A DNA stretch of 64,000 nucleotides from UBA11574 sp963752565 (GCA_963752565.1 CAVVZC010000017.1:1-64000), one strand, 5' to 3'. Positions 8,211 through 18,058 are shown, numbered from the stretch's first letter. The notes: generated by a model not told the origin, from the letters alone. Made by a program: numbers and translations.

Positions 8211-9239
8211 ATGACGCCAAGTGAACTTTTTGACATATTGGATTTAAAAGGAAATGGCGTGCTTTCCAGATTAGAGCTCCATGAAGCAGCCCAGCGTATG
8301 GGATGGCACTGGAGGGAAGCCCCTGTTTTCGCAGTTCTTGATCTTTTTACAGTTGTAAAACCGATGTCCAGAGACAACTTCATCGCTTATATGAATCAAA
8401 TTATAGAAGATCCCCACGGCCCGTATGGCAAAGTGCTTCTTAATTTACACCCTTTTTTAATTTCAATTGCATCAAAAAGAACTGTAATTTCAAAAGAAAA
8501 AACAGCAGATGTCCATGAAATGAATGACAAACAGTATCAGGCAGCATCAAATGATAAAACCTGTAATGAGATGGCGGCTATGCTGAAACATACAGACAAT
8601 ATCGGTGTTGGGAATACATATCAGAAAATTATAGAGAATATGAATATCAAACCACTTGAAATATCCAACGATGATGCAGCATTGTTGATCATCGATCCTC
8701 AGCGATCCTTTACAAAGGGAGTTTGGATGAAATCAATAGGTTCTAAAGCCGAACTTGAAGTTAAACCGATTCGATTTGCCTTCGAAAAATGTGCACAATT
8801 TTTAAATGAGAACTTCAATCTTGTTGAAACGATGTTTACCCGATGTCCGTTTCCACCTGATAGCTATAATTGGGATGATGCCTTTGCCGGAATCATCGAT
8901 GCCAGACAACTTTACTTTATCAAGCCGGGAAACAGTGTATTGTTCCCAAACACAAACGGTTTTCGTGAGTGGGTTGAAGGCTTGATGGATAATGGCAAAA
9001 AAATATTGGTGATGGCCGGATGCACGTTGAACAGCTGTATCCGAAAATCTTCCATTGACACACATAAATATTTTAAAGAAGGGTTACTTCAAATTGTTGT
9101 GGATTTAAGTTTGTCCGGAGCGCGTGCCGGCAGCTACATGCAATCTTCACTGTATGATGGATTGTCTGCTGTTGAATCTGCCGTTCGTGAAATGACAGGT
9201 GCAGGGGTGAAAGTGGCACAATGTGTACAGTGGATATAA
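8211..9239 (+). CDS. EF-hand-like domain fused to isochorismatase-family cysteine hydrolase
   Basis: Residues ~8-75 contain one 12-residue EF-hand loop (DLKGNGVLSRLE, with D1, N5, G6 and E12) and a degenerate second copy. Residues ~155-342 are isochorismatase-like: the catalytic Asp in LLIIDPQRSF and the nucleophile in AGCTLNSCIRKSS. The family hydrolyses C-N or vinyl-ether bonds in small metabolites such as nicotinamide, isochorismate or ureidoacrylate; the substrate here is unknown. Calcium gating of the hydrolase is an inference from the fusion. The ATG lacks a clear ribosome site. The next gene lies ~100 bp downstream on the same strand. Confidence 0.75.
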   Translation: MTPSELFDILDLKGNGVLSRLELHEAAQRMGWHWREAPVFAVLDLFTVVKPMSRDNFIAYMNQIIEDPHGPYGKVLLNLHPFLISIASKRTVISKEKTADVHEMNDKQYQAASNDKTCNEMAAMLKHTDNIGVGNTYQKIIENMNIKPLEISNDDAALLIIDPQRSFTKGVWMKSIGSKAELEVKPIRFAFEKCAQFLNENFNLVETMFTRCPFPPDSYNWDDAFAGIIDARQLYFIKPGNSVLFPNTNGFREWVEGLMDNGKKILVMAGCTLNSCIRKSSIDTHKYFKEGLLQIVVDLSLSGARAGSYMQSSLYDGLSAVESAVREMTGAGVKVAQCVQWI

Positions 9240-9347
9240 TTCTTGGAACTTGGGGCAAAAGACTTAAAACTCATTCACCGGAAGGTTTTGAAATGGCTTC
9301 TGTTAAACACATAAAGATTATCTATGCAACATTGAAAGGAGAGTTTC

Positions 9348-9809
9348 ATGCTTAAAAAAATTATTTCAAGCGGACAAACCGAAGCAGATCAAGCAGCTCT
9401 TGACATGGCAATAAAACTGGGAATTCCTCATGGTGGATGGATACCAAAAGGCCGTATCACCGAAACCGGAGCATTACCTGAACGATTCGAACTCCAGGAG
9501 ATGTCATCAGAAAATCATTCCGAATGCATCAGACAGAATGTCATGGACGCGACAGGTACCCTTATTATATCCTATGGCAGACTGACCGGAGACTTGGATT
9601 CTGCCAGAAAGGCGACCTTGAGATATGGCCGTCAGATGCTCAGTGTCGATCTTGATCAAATGGATGACCTAAAAGCTGCTTCACTAGTTAAAGATTGGAT
9701 TCATTTATACCGCATCGAAGTGATGTTTGTGATCGGACAAAACGGACCTTATGCCAGAAACCAGACCGAGAACATTATTGAGGGTGCGTTAACAATGGGT
9801 GCAGTATGA
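9348..9809 (+). CDS. putative molybdenum-carrier / YpsA-like (LOG superfamily) protein
   Basis: The 153 residues start IISSGQTEADQAALDMAI and continue HGGWIPKGR ... GALPERF ... ATGTLIISYG, the nucleotide-binding fold of the family named putative molybdenum carrier (relative of YpsA and lysine-decarboxylase-like proteins). The family probably binds a nucleotide or ADP-ribose type ligand; the molybdenum role is historical and unproven. AAAGGAG precedes the ATG at good spacing. It may share a transcript with the EF-hand hydrolase. Confidence 0.75.
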   Translation: MLKKIISSGQTEADQAALDMAIKLGIPHGGWIPKGRITETGALPERFELQEMSSENHSECIRQNVMDATGTLIISYGRLTGDLDSARKATLRYGRQMLSVDLDQMDDLKAASLVKDWIHLYRIEVMFVIGQNGPYARNQTENIIEGALTMGAV

Positions 9810-9851
9810 AATATTTATCTATGCAATAACAAAGGAATGGTGAACGTGATA

Positions 9852-10160
9852 CTATTTGACGATTTTTAGAACGTGAGAATTCTGAAGCTTTTTCCACAGT
9901 TCTTTTATTATGATGTACGACGCCTGGGCAGGCGTCATTGTATTTACGCCCGCATAAGATTTTAAAGATTTCAACAGCACATCATTGCCCTCAAAACGAA
10001 ATTCGTTTCTAATGTATATTCCCCATGACATATTAAGTTTTACCAGGTCGACTTCCGACATGTTGGCAATTTTCGTTTTATCTTTAAACGATAATTCGGA
10101 GATGACTCTGTCAACGACGTCATCAATATTTTTAAGGAACAAATTTTTTATTTCATTCAT
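9852..10160 (-). CDS. DUF6794-like small protein
   Basis: A 102-residue acidic/helical protein: DDVVDRVISELSFKDKTKI, MSWGIYIRNEF, GNDVLLKSL, ASYIIIKELWKKL. The pattern of a wRN-F core and a terminal IIxxLWxxL helix matches DUF6794 proteins, which are found near immunity-like clusters; the function is unknown. A GTG three codons upstream (10169) is the alternative start. It lies just downstream of a gutted methyltransferase on the same strand. Confidence 0.6.
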   Translation of the reverse strand: MNEIKNLFLKNIDDVVDRVISELSFKDKTKIANMSEVDLVKLNMSWGIYIRNEFRFEGNDVLLKSLKSYAGVNTMTPAQASYIIIKELWKKLQNSHVLKIVK

Positions 10161-10175
10161 TTTTATCACCCGGAC

Positions 10176-10444
10176 TTATGTTGGATTCGCCTTTATCGCT
10201 CCTACAAGGCAATCCGTCTCTTTTCCTGATATAACAAGTGTTACTTCTATGAAACCGGCTGCTTTTAAGGTGTCTTTTACTTCTCTGAATGTATAAGTGT
10301 CTCCGGTGCGGATACAAAAATACCGCCCAGCCTTGAAAAGAAATCTAATTCGGCGGCGGAAAGGATCACCCCGCTTTTCATAAAACTTCGCACATCAGAA
10401 ATGATGTCTGGTTTGTTTTTGATAGGTTCTTCTTTGTAGATCAT
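10176..10444 (-). pseudogene. SAM-dependent methyltransferase with central deletion
   Basis: The start MIYKEEPIKNKPDII followed by FMKSGVILSAAELDFFSRL is the dimerisation helix region of O-methyltransferases. The end, in a shifted frame, is TGDTYTFREVKDTLKAAGF then KETDCLVGAIKA, the last strand and helix of the same enzyme class. The SAM-binding core between them (about 200 residues) is gone and the join is out of frame. It is a clear N-to-C deletion pseudogene. Its end lies 16 bp ahead of the DUF6794 gene. Confidence 0.7.
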
Positions 10445-10670
10445 GTTTTTATTTAAACGACGGACGGCAACCGGTCTTTTAAATTAGATAACACTTTTGT
10501 ATAAAATAAACAATCCATCACTGATAGAAAGGGTGGGAAAACTTTTGGACATCCCTTAATTTTCAGCAGCGCTAATACACCAATGAAATATTTTACCTAA
10601 AAAAATTATTTGAGCCTTCTAACTTTAAGGCTTTTTAGCCATATTAGGATGTAAAATTTAAGTAATTTAT

Positions 10671-10699
10671 TTGACACAAAATTTCATTTCATCTAAACT
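10671..10699 (+). promoter_or_regulatory. sigma-70 type promoter
   Basis: TTGACA, a 17-nt spacer and TAAACT. It sits ~170 nt upstream of the RAM-domain gene at 10870 and points toward it, in an otherwise featureless AT-rich 425-bp gap (10445-10869). Confidence 0.5.
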
Positions 10700-10869
10700 C
10701 ACAAAATAGAGTTTCCTTTATAATCTGTCTTCTATTTAGAACTGTCTTTCATTCCAAAAAATACTCGTTCTATTGATTTTACAATTAGGTTTTGAAACCA
10801 GCAATCTGTTTCACAAGTGCCGTGGGTGTAAGCCCGCGTGTACCGATTAACTCAAAAGGAGGCTACATT

Positions 10870-11103
10870 ATGGCAAAAGCAATTATTTTGATCACTTCAG
10901 ATCCGGGTAAGGACCGCGAGGTCGCAGGTAAGATCAAGAAAATCGAGGGTGTGGAGAATGTTTACTTGGCGGCAGGCCGTTATGATGTGGTGGCAGAGGT
11001 TCGTGCCGAGGACGATGCCAGCATGCTGTCCCTGACCTACGATAAAGTCAGAATCATAAGTGGTATCAGAGACACACACACGATGTTTTGCCTGCCGGTA
11101 TAA
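10870..11103 (+). CDS. stand-alone Lrp/AsnC ligand-binding (RAM) domain protein
   Basis: 77 residues with no HTH: AKAIILITSDPGKDREVAGKI, EGVENVYLAAGRYDVVAEV, TMFCLPV. This is the RAM/SAM alpha-beta sandwich that senses amino acids in Lrp-type regulators. Stand-alone copies are thought to modulate full-length Lrp proteins or act as sensors. AAAAGGAGG is ideally placed before the ATG. It is transcribed alone, probably from the promoter at 10671-10699. Confidence 0.85.
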   Translation: MAKAIILITSDPGKDREVAGKIKKIEGVENVYLAAGRYDVVAEVRAEDDASMLSLTYDKVRIISGIRDTHTMFCLPV

Positions 11104-11287
11104 CCAAAAACGGTCTCTGTTCCATTCTGTGGCCTATATTCTTACCGGAATATAACAGGCGAAGTGTGTGTATGGATTTCAGGAAAATATCAGGGACGTC
11201 GTGGCAAGCTGTCTGATTGAGAGAATCCAGTATAACTTTAGATAAAGGGCTTGGGTTTTTGAGGATGGGCAGTAATTGATTATGAGT

Positions 11288-11980
11288 TTAAAAGTCCAAC
11301 TGCATTTGAGTGTTAGGTTCAATATTCGAAGGATCATTATTTCGAACCGAATTAACACCACTGGACACAGGATAACTTAAAAATTCGCTGATAACGTCGT
11401 TTTTTAGAATATGTTGTAATGCGAGGATATCCTGGTTTTTAGGATCAAGCCAGGTGTCATATACTTGGGTTTTGAGAACGGCCGGCATACGGTGATGAAT
11501 TTGACGGACGGAGTCACTGGCTTCTATAGTAATGATTGTACATGAATGATGGACAGAGGCGGAATCACCTTTTTTATTCCAGGCTTCCCAAAGACCGGCA
11601 AAAGCAAACGGGCGTTTATCCGGCAAGGTGATAAAAACGGGTTGTTTCCGCTTATTGATAGGTCTCCATTCATAAAATCCATCGGCGATGATCAAACATC
11701 TTCTTTTTTTAAAGGCATTTCGAAAGCTCGGTTTTGTCGCAACGGTTTCAGCCCGCGCATTGATCAGCCGCTTTCCCATGGAAGTGTCTTTTGCCCAAAA
11801 AGGAACAAGGCCCCAGTGAAAATTTTCAAGCCGATTCTCACCATCACGGCATACAATTACCAGTATTTCCTGAGACGGTGCGACGTTGTAATTCGCCGTA
11901 ACTTTGCACATTGCCGTATCGATGGGGAAAAAGGTTCTGAGTTGCTCCAAATTTCTAAATCCTACAAATCGACCACACAT
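11288..11980 (-). CDS. yedK: SOS response-associated peptidase (HMCES/YedK family)
   Basis: A DNA abasic-site crosslinking protein. The catalytic Cys2 follows the initiator Met (MCGRFV), and the active-site Asn in LINARAETV, the ADGFYEW stretch and HHRMP histidine are present. It forms a thiazolidine crosslink with abasic sites in single-stranded DNA to shield them. The 230-residue length fits. The last ~25 residues are low-complexity. AAAGAGG precedes the ATG. No SOS box is evident by eye. Confidence 0.9.
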   Translation of the reverse strand: MCGRFVGFRNLEQLRTFFPIDTAMCKVTANYNVAPSQEILVIVCRDGENRLENFHWGLVPFWAKDTSMGKRLINARAETVATKPSFRNAFKKRRCLIIADGFYEWRPINKRKQPVFITLPDKRPFAFAGLWEAWNKKGDSASVHHSCTIITIEASDSVRQIHHRMPAVLKTQVYDTWLDPKNQDILALQHILKNDVISEFLSYPVSSGVNSVRNNDPSNIEPNTQMQLDF

Positions 11981-12124
11981 GATGCCTCTTTATCCTGAAT
12001 TTGATTTAAGTCAATTTCTGCATATACCATAAAATGGAATAAAAAACAGGTGTATTTCCTGACGGGCTTTTGCAAAATTGGGGCAAACTCCGCTTAGATA
12101 AACATGCTATAAAAAGGAGCAAAA

Positions 12125-12733
12125 ATGGAATATCAATTTTTTATAGACACTTATAATACTGAAAGGATTAAGACGCTTAGCGTTTGGAGCATGTTCGCGG
12201 ATGACGATCTTTTTGTCCGTCCCCATCCCTTGGAGAAAAAAGATCGGAACCCACTCGAACACATGGTGCATCAGTGCACCAGTGAAGACAAATGGTTTTG
12301 CAACATGTTCGGCATTGATGTCGATGCCCCTCCTTTGCCCGAAAAAGAAACACGGCTAGAATTTATAAAGCGATATGCTGAAGATTCCGAAAAACGGTTT
12401 GAGATGTTAAAAACAAAGGACAAAACCTGGTGGGAGGAAAAGGTTTCTTTTTTTGATACCAAGCGTTCGAAAACCTGGATTATGCTGAGAAGAATCGCTC
12501 ATACAGCGCATCATCGGGGAGAACAGACAGCCATACTCAGGATACTGGGAAGAGATGTCTACAGCGTTTATGGGCCCTCGGCGGATTCCGGTGGTTTGCC
12601 CCAAAATGATGCCAAGTCCATATACGCATATCCGGACATAAAGTCTCTCATTGAAGGTGAATCAAAGGGGGGTTTAAAATCCCACTTGCCGGGACCCGGA
12701 GATAAACCCTGTACAGAGCGCCCCGATTTTTGA
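12125..12733 (+). CDS. DinB-family putative metal-dependent protein
   Basis: A 202-residue four-helix-bundle protein. Candidate metal-binding histidines lie in LEHMVHQCTSED and in RIAHTAHHRGEQTAIL, the H ... H-x3-H pattern of DinB/YfiT proteins. These are often thiol-dependent S-transferases or damage-induced proteins of unclear role. AAAAAGGAG precedes the ATG. It ends 31 bp before thiI and may be cotranscribed. The C-terminal ~45 residues are variable and proline/glycine-rich. Confidence 0.75.
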   Translation: MEYQFFIDTYNTERIKTLSVWSMFADDDLFVRPHPLEKKDRNPLEHMVHQCTSEDKWFCNMFGIDVDAPPLPEKETRLEFIKRYAEDSEKRFEMLKTKDKTWWEEKVSFFDTKRSKTWIMLRRIAHTAHHRGEQTAILRILGRDVYSVYGPSADSGGLPQNDAKSIYAYPDIKSLIEGESKGGLKSHLPGPGDKPCTERPDF

Positions 12734-12764
12734 TTTTGATCTTTGCTGAAAGTATATTGATACC

Positions 12765-14042
12765 ATGATTTATAACTCTATTTTGATCAGATACACGGGT
12801 GAATTTGGTGTAAAGTCCTTTCAGACCCAGGAATACATTGAAGATCTTCTCCACGGTAATATAAGGCGTGCATTAAACACCAGAAGTGGAAGAGATCTTC
12901 TTGGTCGCATAACGTTTGTCTCTCGACAGGGTCGTCTTTATATCCATTTTGATAAGGAGAAGGACGCTGATATTAAATTGTTGATTTCAGTTGTTGGTCG
13001 AATATTTGGAATTTCATCTATTTCACCCTGTTTTCGAACATCTCTTAGCGATAAAACCGCTGTTGTTTCGGTAGCTGCCAAGCTCATGGTCTCACACGGC
13101 ATCGGCCCGGGCAGCTCCAAAATTTCAGTGCGTGTAATAAAGAATCCAAACCTCGACATTCCCTCTCTGAAAAAAGACATCACCAACTTGGGGAATAAGA
13201 TTGTTCAAAAAAATGATTCTGATAAAGGATTCTCAAGGCGTCGTTTCAAAAAAGGGCCGAGATGGAAAACAACCCCCTGGGACGGACCAATCGAGAGAAT
13301 GTTGGAGATAGAGATTTATGAAGATCAGGCTTACATTTCAGCCGAGCGGATTAAATCACCGGGAGGCTTTCCGCTGGGTTTAGAGAATCAACTTGTGGCA
13401 CTGGTTAGTGGCGGTTTGGATTCGCCGGTTGCCGCCTGGCTGGCCATGCGACGCGGTGCCATTCCGGTTTTTGTTGTCATGGATTCACATGCAGATAAAA
13501 AAGGTTCCAGGACAAATGCTTCTGGTGTAAGAGAAAAAGCCCTGAAAAATATCGAGGTTTTACTTGAATATACAAAGGGGGCCGTTGACGCGCCGACCGT
13601 CTATGTTGTCCCATATAAATCTGTGTTGGATGTGTTTATTAAACACGGTGCCAAGAGAGGCATCACCTGTCTTCTTTGCAAGCGCTTTATGTATCGTGTG
13701 GCCGAGCACATCTCCTTTATCCATGACGGACAGGGTATCGTGACCGGAGAAATCCTTGGCGAACAGGCGAGCCAAACGGCGAAGAATCTCAGCGTTCTTG
13801 ATAGTGCCGTAATGATGCCGGTGCATCGACCTCTCTTCGGTTTTGATAAGGATGAGGTCGTCGCTATGGCCGGCCGCATAGGGACCAGAACCATCGCCGA
13901 TATCGCATCAGATCCATGCGAAGGTGTGCCAAAGCATCCCACTATTCGCGGGGATTTGATCGAAATTGAGAAAGTGGAAGAGAAAATCGACATTAAAAAA
14001 TATGTAGAACAATGCGTGAGCAATATAGAGAAATTATCTTGA
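12765..14042 (+). CDS. thiI: tRNA 4-thiouridine synthetase
   Basis: Transfers sulfur to tRNA U8 and to the thiamin thiazole carrier. N-terminal ferredoxin-like and THUMP domains (to residue ~190) lead into the PP-loop ATPase with ALVSGGLDSPVAAWLAMRRG. The later CLLCKRFMYRVAE, TGEILGEQASQTAKNL and ASDPCEGVPKHP motifs are typical. There is no C-terminal rhodanese domain, so it resembles the short, archaeal/Gram-positive type that obtains sulfur differently. It converges with the glucosidase gene, the two ends overlapping by 9 bp. Confidence 0.9.
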   Translation: MIYNSILIRYTGEFGVKSFQTQEYIEDLLHGNIRRALNTRSGRDLLGRITFVSRQGRLYIHFDKEKDADIKLLISVVGRIFGISSISPCFRTSLSDKTAVVSVAAKLMVSHGIGPGSSKISVRVIKNPNLDIPSLKKDITNLGNKIVQKNDSDKGFSRRRFKKGPRWKTTPWDGPIERMLEIEIYEDQAYISAERIKSPGGFPLGLENQLVALVSGGLDSPVAAWLAMRRGAIPVFVVMDSHADKKGSRTNASGVREKALKNIEVLLEYTKGAVDAPTVYVVPYKSVLDVFIKHGAKRGITCLLCKRFMYRVAEHISFIHDGQGIVTGEILGEQASQTAKNLSVLDSAVMMPVHRPLFGFDKDEVVAMAGRIGTRTIADIASDPCEGVPKHPTIRGDLIEIEKVEEKIDIKKYVEQCVSNIEKLS

Positions 14043-16712
14043 TCCACACGACTGTTGAATAAGTTTGGCCACCAAACCCGTCCAGCCGGTTTGGTGGCTG
14101 GCGCCCAGGCCAACGCCGTTGTCACCGTGGAAGTATTCGTTGAACAGAATCAAATCGCGCCAGTGTGGATTATCTTGAAACTGGCGCTGACCGCCATAGA
14201 TCGGCCTGTCGCCGTTGCCATTACGCAAGAAGAGTCGAATCAACCTCAGAGACAGCTCAGTGGCGACCTCGCCGAGTGTCATCTCATGACCGGACCCGGT
14301 GGGGCACTCCACCTTCAAGCTGTTGCCGTAATAGTGGTGAAGCTTCTGCAATGACTCAATCAACAGATAGTTGATAGGAAACCAGACAGGGCCCCGCCAG
14401 TTCGAGTTGCCGCCAAACAGAACACTTTCCGATTCGGCGGGCTGATAGCTGATGGTATGGGGCTGCCCATCGACATAAAAGGTGTAGGGATTCGCTTTAT
14501 GATATTTTGACAGTGATCTTATTCCATATTCGGAAAGAAATTCATTTTCATCAAGCATAGGAGCAAGGACCCTCAGCAGCCGATCGCGATTGACAATCGA
14601 CAGGAGTCGCCGAGACTTTTTCCCTGGATGTTTCACGCAGGCGACATTGCCGCTGTCACGTAAAAAAGTTCGGTTTTCAAAAAACCAGTCCAAACGACGC
14701 TTGAAAACCGGCAGGCTCTCGACAAGATCATGTTCAAGGGTTTCAACGGCCAGCAGTGGCATTAAGCCCACCAATGATCGAACTTTAAGGGGGATTACCT
14801 TGCCGTCGGGCAAATGAAGGACGTCGTAAAAAAAGCCGTCTTCATCGTTCCACAAGCTGAGACCGCCGCGGTAATCACCGGTCATTGCCCGGGCAATGCG
14901 AAGGAAATGCTCAAAAAATTTGCTCGCGCTATTCTGATAAACCGGATTGTTTTTTGCCAGCTCCAGGGCAATTTTTAACATGATCAGACAGTAAAACCCC
15001 ATCCAGGAAGTTCCATCGGACTGGTCGATGTGGCCGCCGGTCGGCAAGGGGGCGCTGCGGTCAAAGACACTGATGTTGTCCAAACCCAGAAAGCCGCCTT
15101 GAAAGACATTTTTGCCTTCTTCATCTTTTTTGTTCACCCACCAGGTGAAATTGATCAGCAATTTGTGGAAAATACTTTCCAAAAAGGCATAATCCGACTC
15201 TCCCCGTTGCTTGGCTTCGATTTTATAAACGCGCCAGGCAGCCCAGCCGTGAACCGGCGGATTGACATCGCTAAAGCTCCATTCATAAGCGGGCAGCTGT
15301 CCGTTGGGGTGCATGTACCATTCACGGGCCATCAACTCCAATTGTCGTTTTGAAAAATCAGCGTCAACCAGAGCCAGCGGTATGCAGTGAAACGCCAAAT
15401 CCCAGCCGGCATACCAGGGGTACTCCCACTTGTCCGGCATGGAAATGATGTCAAAATTATTGAGATGCTCCCAACCTTGATTGCGTCCATTTGCGCGAAC
15501 CTCGGGTGGTGTCGACATCCCAGGATCCCCAGCAAGCCACTGCTCAACATTATAGTAAAAAAACTGTTTAGACCATAGCATGCCTGCCAGGGCCTGTCGT
15601 TGTATCTGTTTTTCGTCTTCATTCAGGCCCGGCTTTTGGGTGGCGGCATAAAATTCGTCGGCTTCAGCCCGTCGCTGCTTAAAAATTTCATCGAAGTCTT
15701 CAAATGCTGATCCATGATATGTATTCGAAAGGCGCAGCCGCAGTGTCCGTGAGTTTCCCGGAAGAATTTCTTCATGGTACAAAACGGCAGCCTTCGTGCC
15801 CTTCCGGGCGGGGTTAACTGCATCGGTTTGGCCGTAGATCAGATAATGGTGAAATGCATCCTTGACGTATGGATTATCGTTGGGTTCTCCGAAAAGGAGG
15901 GTTTTGTTGGTTTCATTATCAGTGAAAAGAAGGTCTTGAGGGTTTTCAGCGTATAGATAGTAGACGCCGGCAGCCGGATGATCTGTCTCAAAAACGGTGA
16001 CTCCCGGCAGTCCCTTGATCTCCTTGATCCGGGGTTTCCCTGGAACATCTCCCATGGGACCTGCGTCATATCCCCAGCTCCAGGTATTACGAAACCAGAG
16101 GGTAGGCAGGAGATAACAATCGGCGGCTTCCGGCCCGCGGTTCGTCACGGTGATTTTAATTAGAATGTCATCCGGGTCCGCTTTGGCATATTCAGCCAAA
16201 ACATCGAAATAGCGGTTTTCCTCAAACACACCGACATCGACCAGTTCATACTCGGAATCAAACACGTCGCGCTGATGGTTTTCTGTTACCAGATTCAAAT
16301 AAGGGAACTCGGCCTGGGGGTATTTGTAAAGCATCTTCATGTAACTGTGTGTGGGTGTACTATCGAGGTAAAAATAAGATTCTTTAACATCTTCGCCGTG
16401 ATTGCCTTCAGAACCGCTGAGCCCAAACATGCGTTCCTTTAAGATTGGGTCCTTTCCGTTCCATAAAGCCAGGGAAAAGCAAAGATATTGATGCCGGTCG
16501 GAAATCCCGGCAATGCCGTCTTCTCCCCAGCGATATGCTTTACTGCGCGCGTGATCATGGGGTAGAAAGTCCCAGGCATTACCATCTTCGCTGTAATCTT
16601 CACGCACGGTGCCCCAGGACCGCTCGCTTAGATACGGACCCCACTTTTTCCAGTTTCTTTTACGTTTTCGGTGTTCAATAAGACGTTTATGTTCATCAGT
16701 CGGTTTCATCAT
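14034..16712 (-). CDS. GH63-type glucosidase (MGH1-like)
   Basis: A large 892-residue cytoplasmic protein of the bacterial glucosidase family related to mannosyl-oligosaccharide glucosidase (GH63). Typical segments: WKKWGPYLSERSWGTVREDY, LFGLSGSEGNHGEDVKE-like, an (alpha/alpha)6 barrel with LGLDNISVFDRS, IDQSDGTSWMGFYCL, and NSNWRGPVWFPINYLLIE. The acid residues in D-Q-S-D-G-T and R-G-P-V-W are near-invariant. It likely trims glucosylated polysaccharide or compatible solutes. The ATG at 16712 follows AAAAGGAAAAAG; the frame runs 36 nt further with no better start. Glucokinase is divergent next door, suggesting joint glucose salvage. Confidence 0.82.
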   Translation of the reverse strand: MMKPTDEHKRLIEHRKRKRNWKKWGPYLSERSWGTVREDYSEDGNAWDFLPHDHARSKAYRWGEDGIAGISDRHQYLCFSLALWNGKDPILKERMFGLSGSEGNHGEDVKESYFYLDSTPTHSYMKMLYKYPQAEFPYLNLVTENHQRDVFDSEYELVDVGVFEENRYFDVLAEYAKADPDDILIKITVTNRGPEAADCYLLPTLWFRNTWSWGYDAGPMGDVPGKPRIKEIKGLPGVTVFETDHPAAGVYYLYAENPQDLLFTDNETNKTLLFGEPNDNPYVKDAFHHYLIYGQTDAVNPARKGTKAAVLYHEEILPGNSRTLRLRLSNTYHGSAFEDFDEIFKQRRAEADEFYAATQKPGLNEDEKQIQRQALAGMLWSKQFFYYNVEQWLAGDPGMSTPPEVRANGRNQGWEHLNNFDIISMPDKWEYPWYAGWDLAFHCIPLALVDADFSKRQLELMAREWYMHPNGQLPAYEWSFSDVNPPVHGWAAWRVYKIEAKQRGESDYAFLESIFHKLLINFTWWVNKKDEEGKNVFQGGFLGLDNISVFDRSAPLPTGGHIDQSDGTSWMGFYCLIMLKIALELAKNNPVYQNSASKFFEHFLRIARAMTGDYRGGLSLWNDEDGFFYDVLHLPDGKVIPLKVRSLVGLMPLLAVETLEHDLVESLPVFKRRLDWFFENRTFLRDSGNVACVKHPGKKSRRLLSIVNRDRLLRVLAPMLDENEFLSEYGIRSLSKYHKANPYTFYVDGQPHTISYQPAESESVLFGGNSNWRGPVWFPINYLLIESLQKLHHYYGNSLKVECPTGSGHEMTLGEVATELSLRLIRLFLRNGNGDRPIYGGQRQFQDNPHWRDLILFNEYFHGDNGVGLGASHQTGWTGLVAKLIQQSCGSR

Positions 16713-16958
16713 CTTTTTCCTTTTGAAAAGGTCAAGGTGAGATAACAATTCTTCATACGCGATATTTTTAAGTTGTTAGTCGCATTTTTTATGATTACAT
16801 TACACATAAATTGAAATTTCAAGTGTCTGAACCATTTTTGTCGATAACCATCTATACCGCATAAGATTTAAAAAGTCAGCTTCGATGTAAGGAATCTACT
16901 TCGAATGCGACATAGAAAATTGAGAGGGCGGGATCATATCAGTCGGGAGATATACGTC

Positions 16959-17960
16959 ATGAAAAAATCAATGGATAAAACACTCGTCTTGGCCGGTGAC
17001 GTTGGCGGGACAAAAACAAATCTGGGACTTTTCTTCCAAGAAAAAGAACGTCTTGTTTCAAAAGTGATCGAAACGTTTTCAAGCCCGAACGAACCTGATC
17101 TTGAGCACATTATACGGAAATTTCTTGAAATCCATCCGGTATCGGTTACCCGTGCATGCTTTGGAGTTGCAGGACCCGTGCTAAACGGCGTGTCCAAAAC
17201 CACCAACCTTCCCTGGAATGTTTCTGAAGATCGAATCAAGAAACAGTTTCACTTTCATCATGTCAGGATAGTAAACGATTTAACCGCTACCGCAATGGCG
17301 ATACCGCTGTTGAACAGGGATGAATTTTTTCCTTTAAATCAGGCAGCGTCCATTAAAGGACATCATCTTGCGCTGATCGCTCCCGGAACGGGTCTGGGGA
17401 TAGCAATGCTGATGTATCAGAAGGGTCGACACTTGCCGATATCTTCGGAGGGCGGTCATGCTGATTTTGCGCCAAATAGTGAACAGGAAGCAGAGCTGTG
17501 GGGGTATCTTCATCAGCGTTATGGTCATGTGAGTATTGAAAGAGTGGTTTCGGGGTCCGGTTTGGTAAACATTTATATGTGGATGAAAGACTCAGGCCGC
17601 ATCGCTGAACCGGAATGGTTAAGTCAGAAGCTCAAAAAAAATGATCCTGCAAAGGCCATCACTGACGCCGCCCTGGCGGGTAAAGATCCCGGATGTGTTA
17701 AAGCACTGAATATGTTTGTTTCCATCTTTGGCGCCGTTGCCGGCAATTTGGCGTTAACCGATATGACCATGGGCGGGGTTTATCTGGGCGGCGGAATTCC
17801 CCCGAAGATTTTATCCAAATTGGAAGAAGGTATCTTTATGGAATCATTTTCAAATAAAGGGCGCTTTAAGACCTTTCTCGAACAAATACCTGTCAAGGTC
17901 ATCCTGAACGACAAAGCAGCCCTTATCGGTGCGGCATATTATGCAAGTCAGCTTAAATAG
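16959..17960 (+). CDS. glk: glucokinase
   Basis: Phosphorylates glucose with ATP in the cytosol. The ATP motif GDVGGTKTNLGLF is at residue ~14; further on are PGTGLGIAML, the SSEGGHADFAP glucose/zinc region typical of the Glk (not ROK) branch, and YLGGGIPPKIL. The 333-residue length is normal. The ATG at 16959 follows CGGGAGA; the frame is open 54 nt upstream. It is divergent from the GH63 glucosidase with ~245 bp between starts. Confidence 0.9.
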   Translation: MKKSMDKTLVLAGDVGGTKTNLGLFFQEKERLVSKVIETFSSPNEPDLEHIIRKFLEIHPVSVTRACFGVAGPVLNGVSKTTNLPWNVSEDRIKKQFHFHHVRIVNDLTATAMAIPLLNRDEFFPLNQAASIKGHHLALIAPGTGLGIAMLMYQKGRHLPISSEGGHADFAPNSEQEAELWGYLHQRYGHVSIERVVSGSGLVNIYMWMKDSGRIAEPEWLSQKLKKNDPAKAITDAALAGKDPGCVKALNMFVSIFGAVAGNLALTDMTMGGVYLGGGIPPKILSKLEEGIFMESFSNKGRFKTFLEQIPVKVILNDKAALIGAAYYASQLK

Positions 17961-17971
17961 TATCCATCCAG

Positions 17972-18058
17972 TCCCGCCATAGCGGGATTCCGCAATCTCT
18001 GAGTCAATCTGCGGAATTACTTGTGCGGCGTACCACTTGTACGCCTCCGCGTAATTCC
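17972..18058. repeat. paired palindromes after glk
   Basis: TCCCGC-cata-GCGGGA is followed by a longer nested palindrome: GGAATTAC (18013-18020) with GTAATTCC (18051-18058), and inside it GCGTAC (18028) with GTACGC (18039). The first hairpin recurs in related form at ~32570 and ~60110. It behaves like a REP/BIME-type intergenic repeat and may also end glk transcription. Confidence 0.5.
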
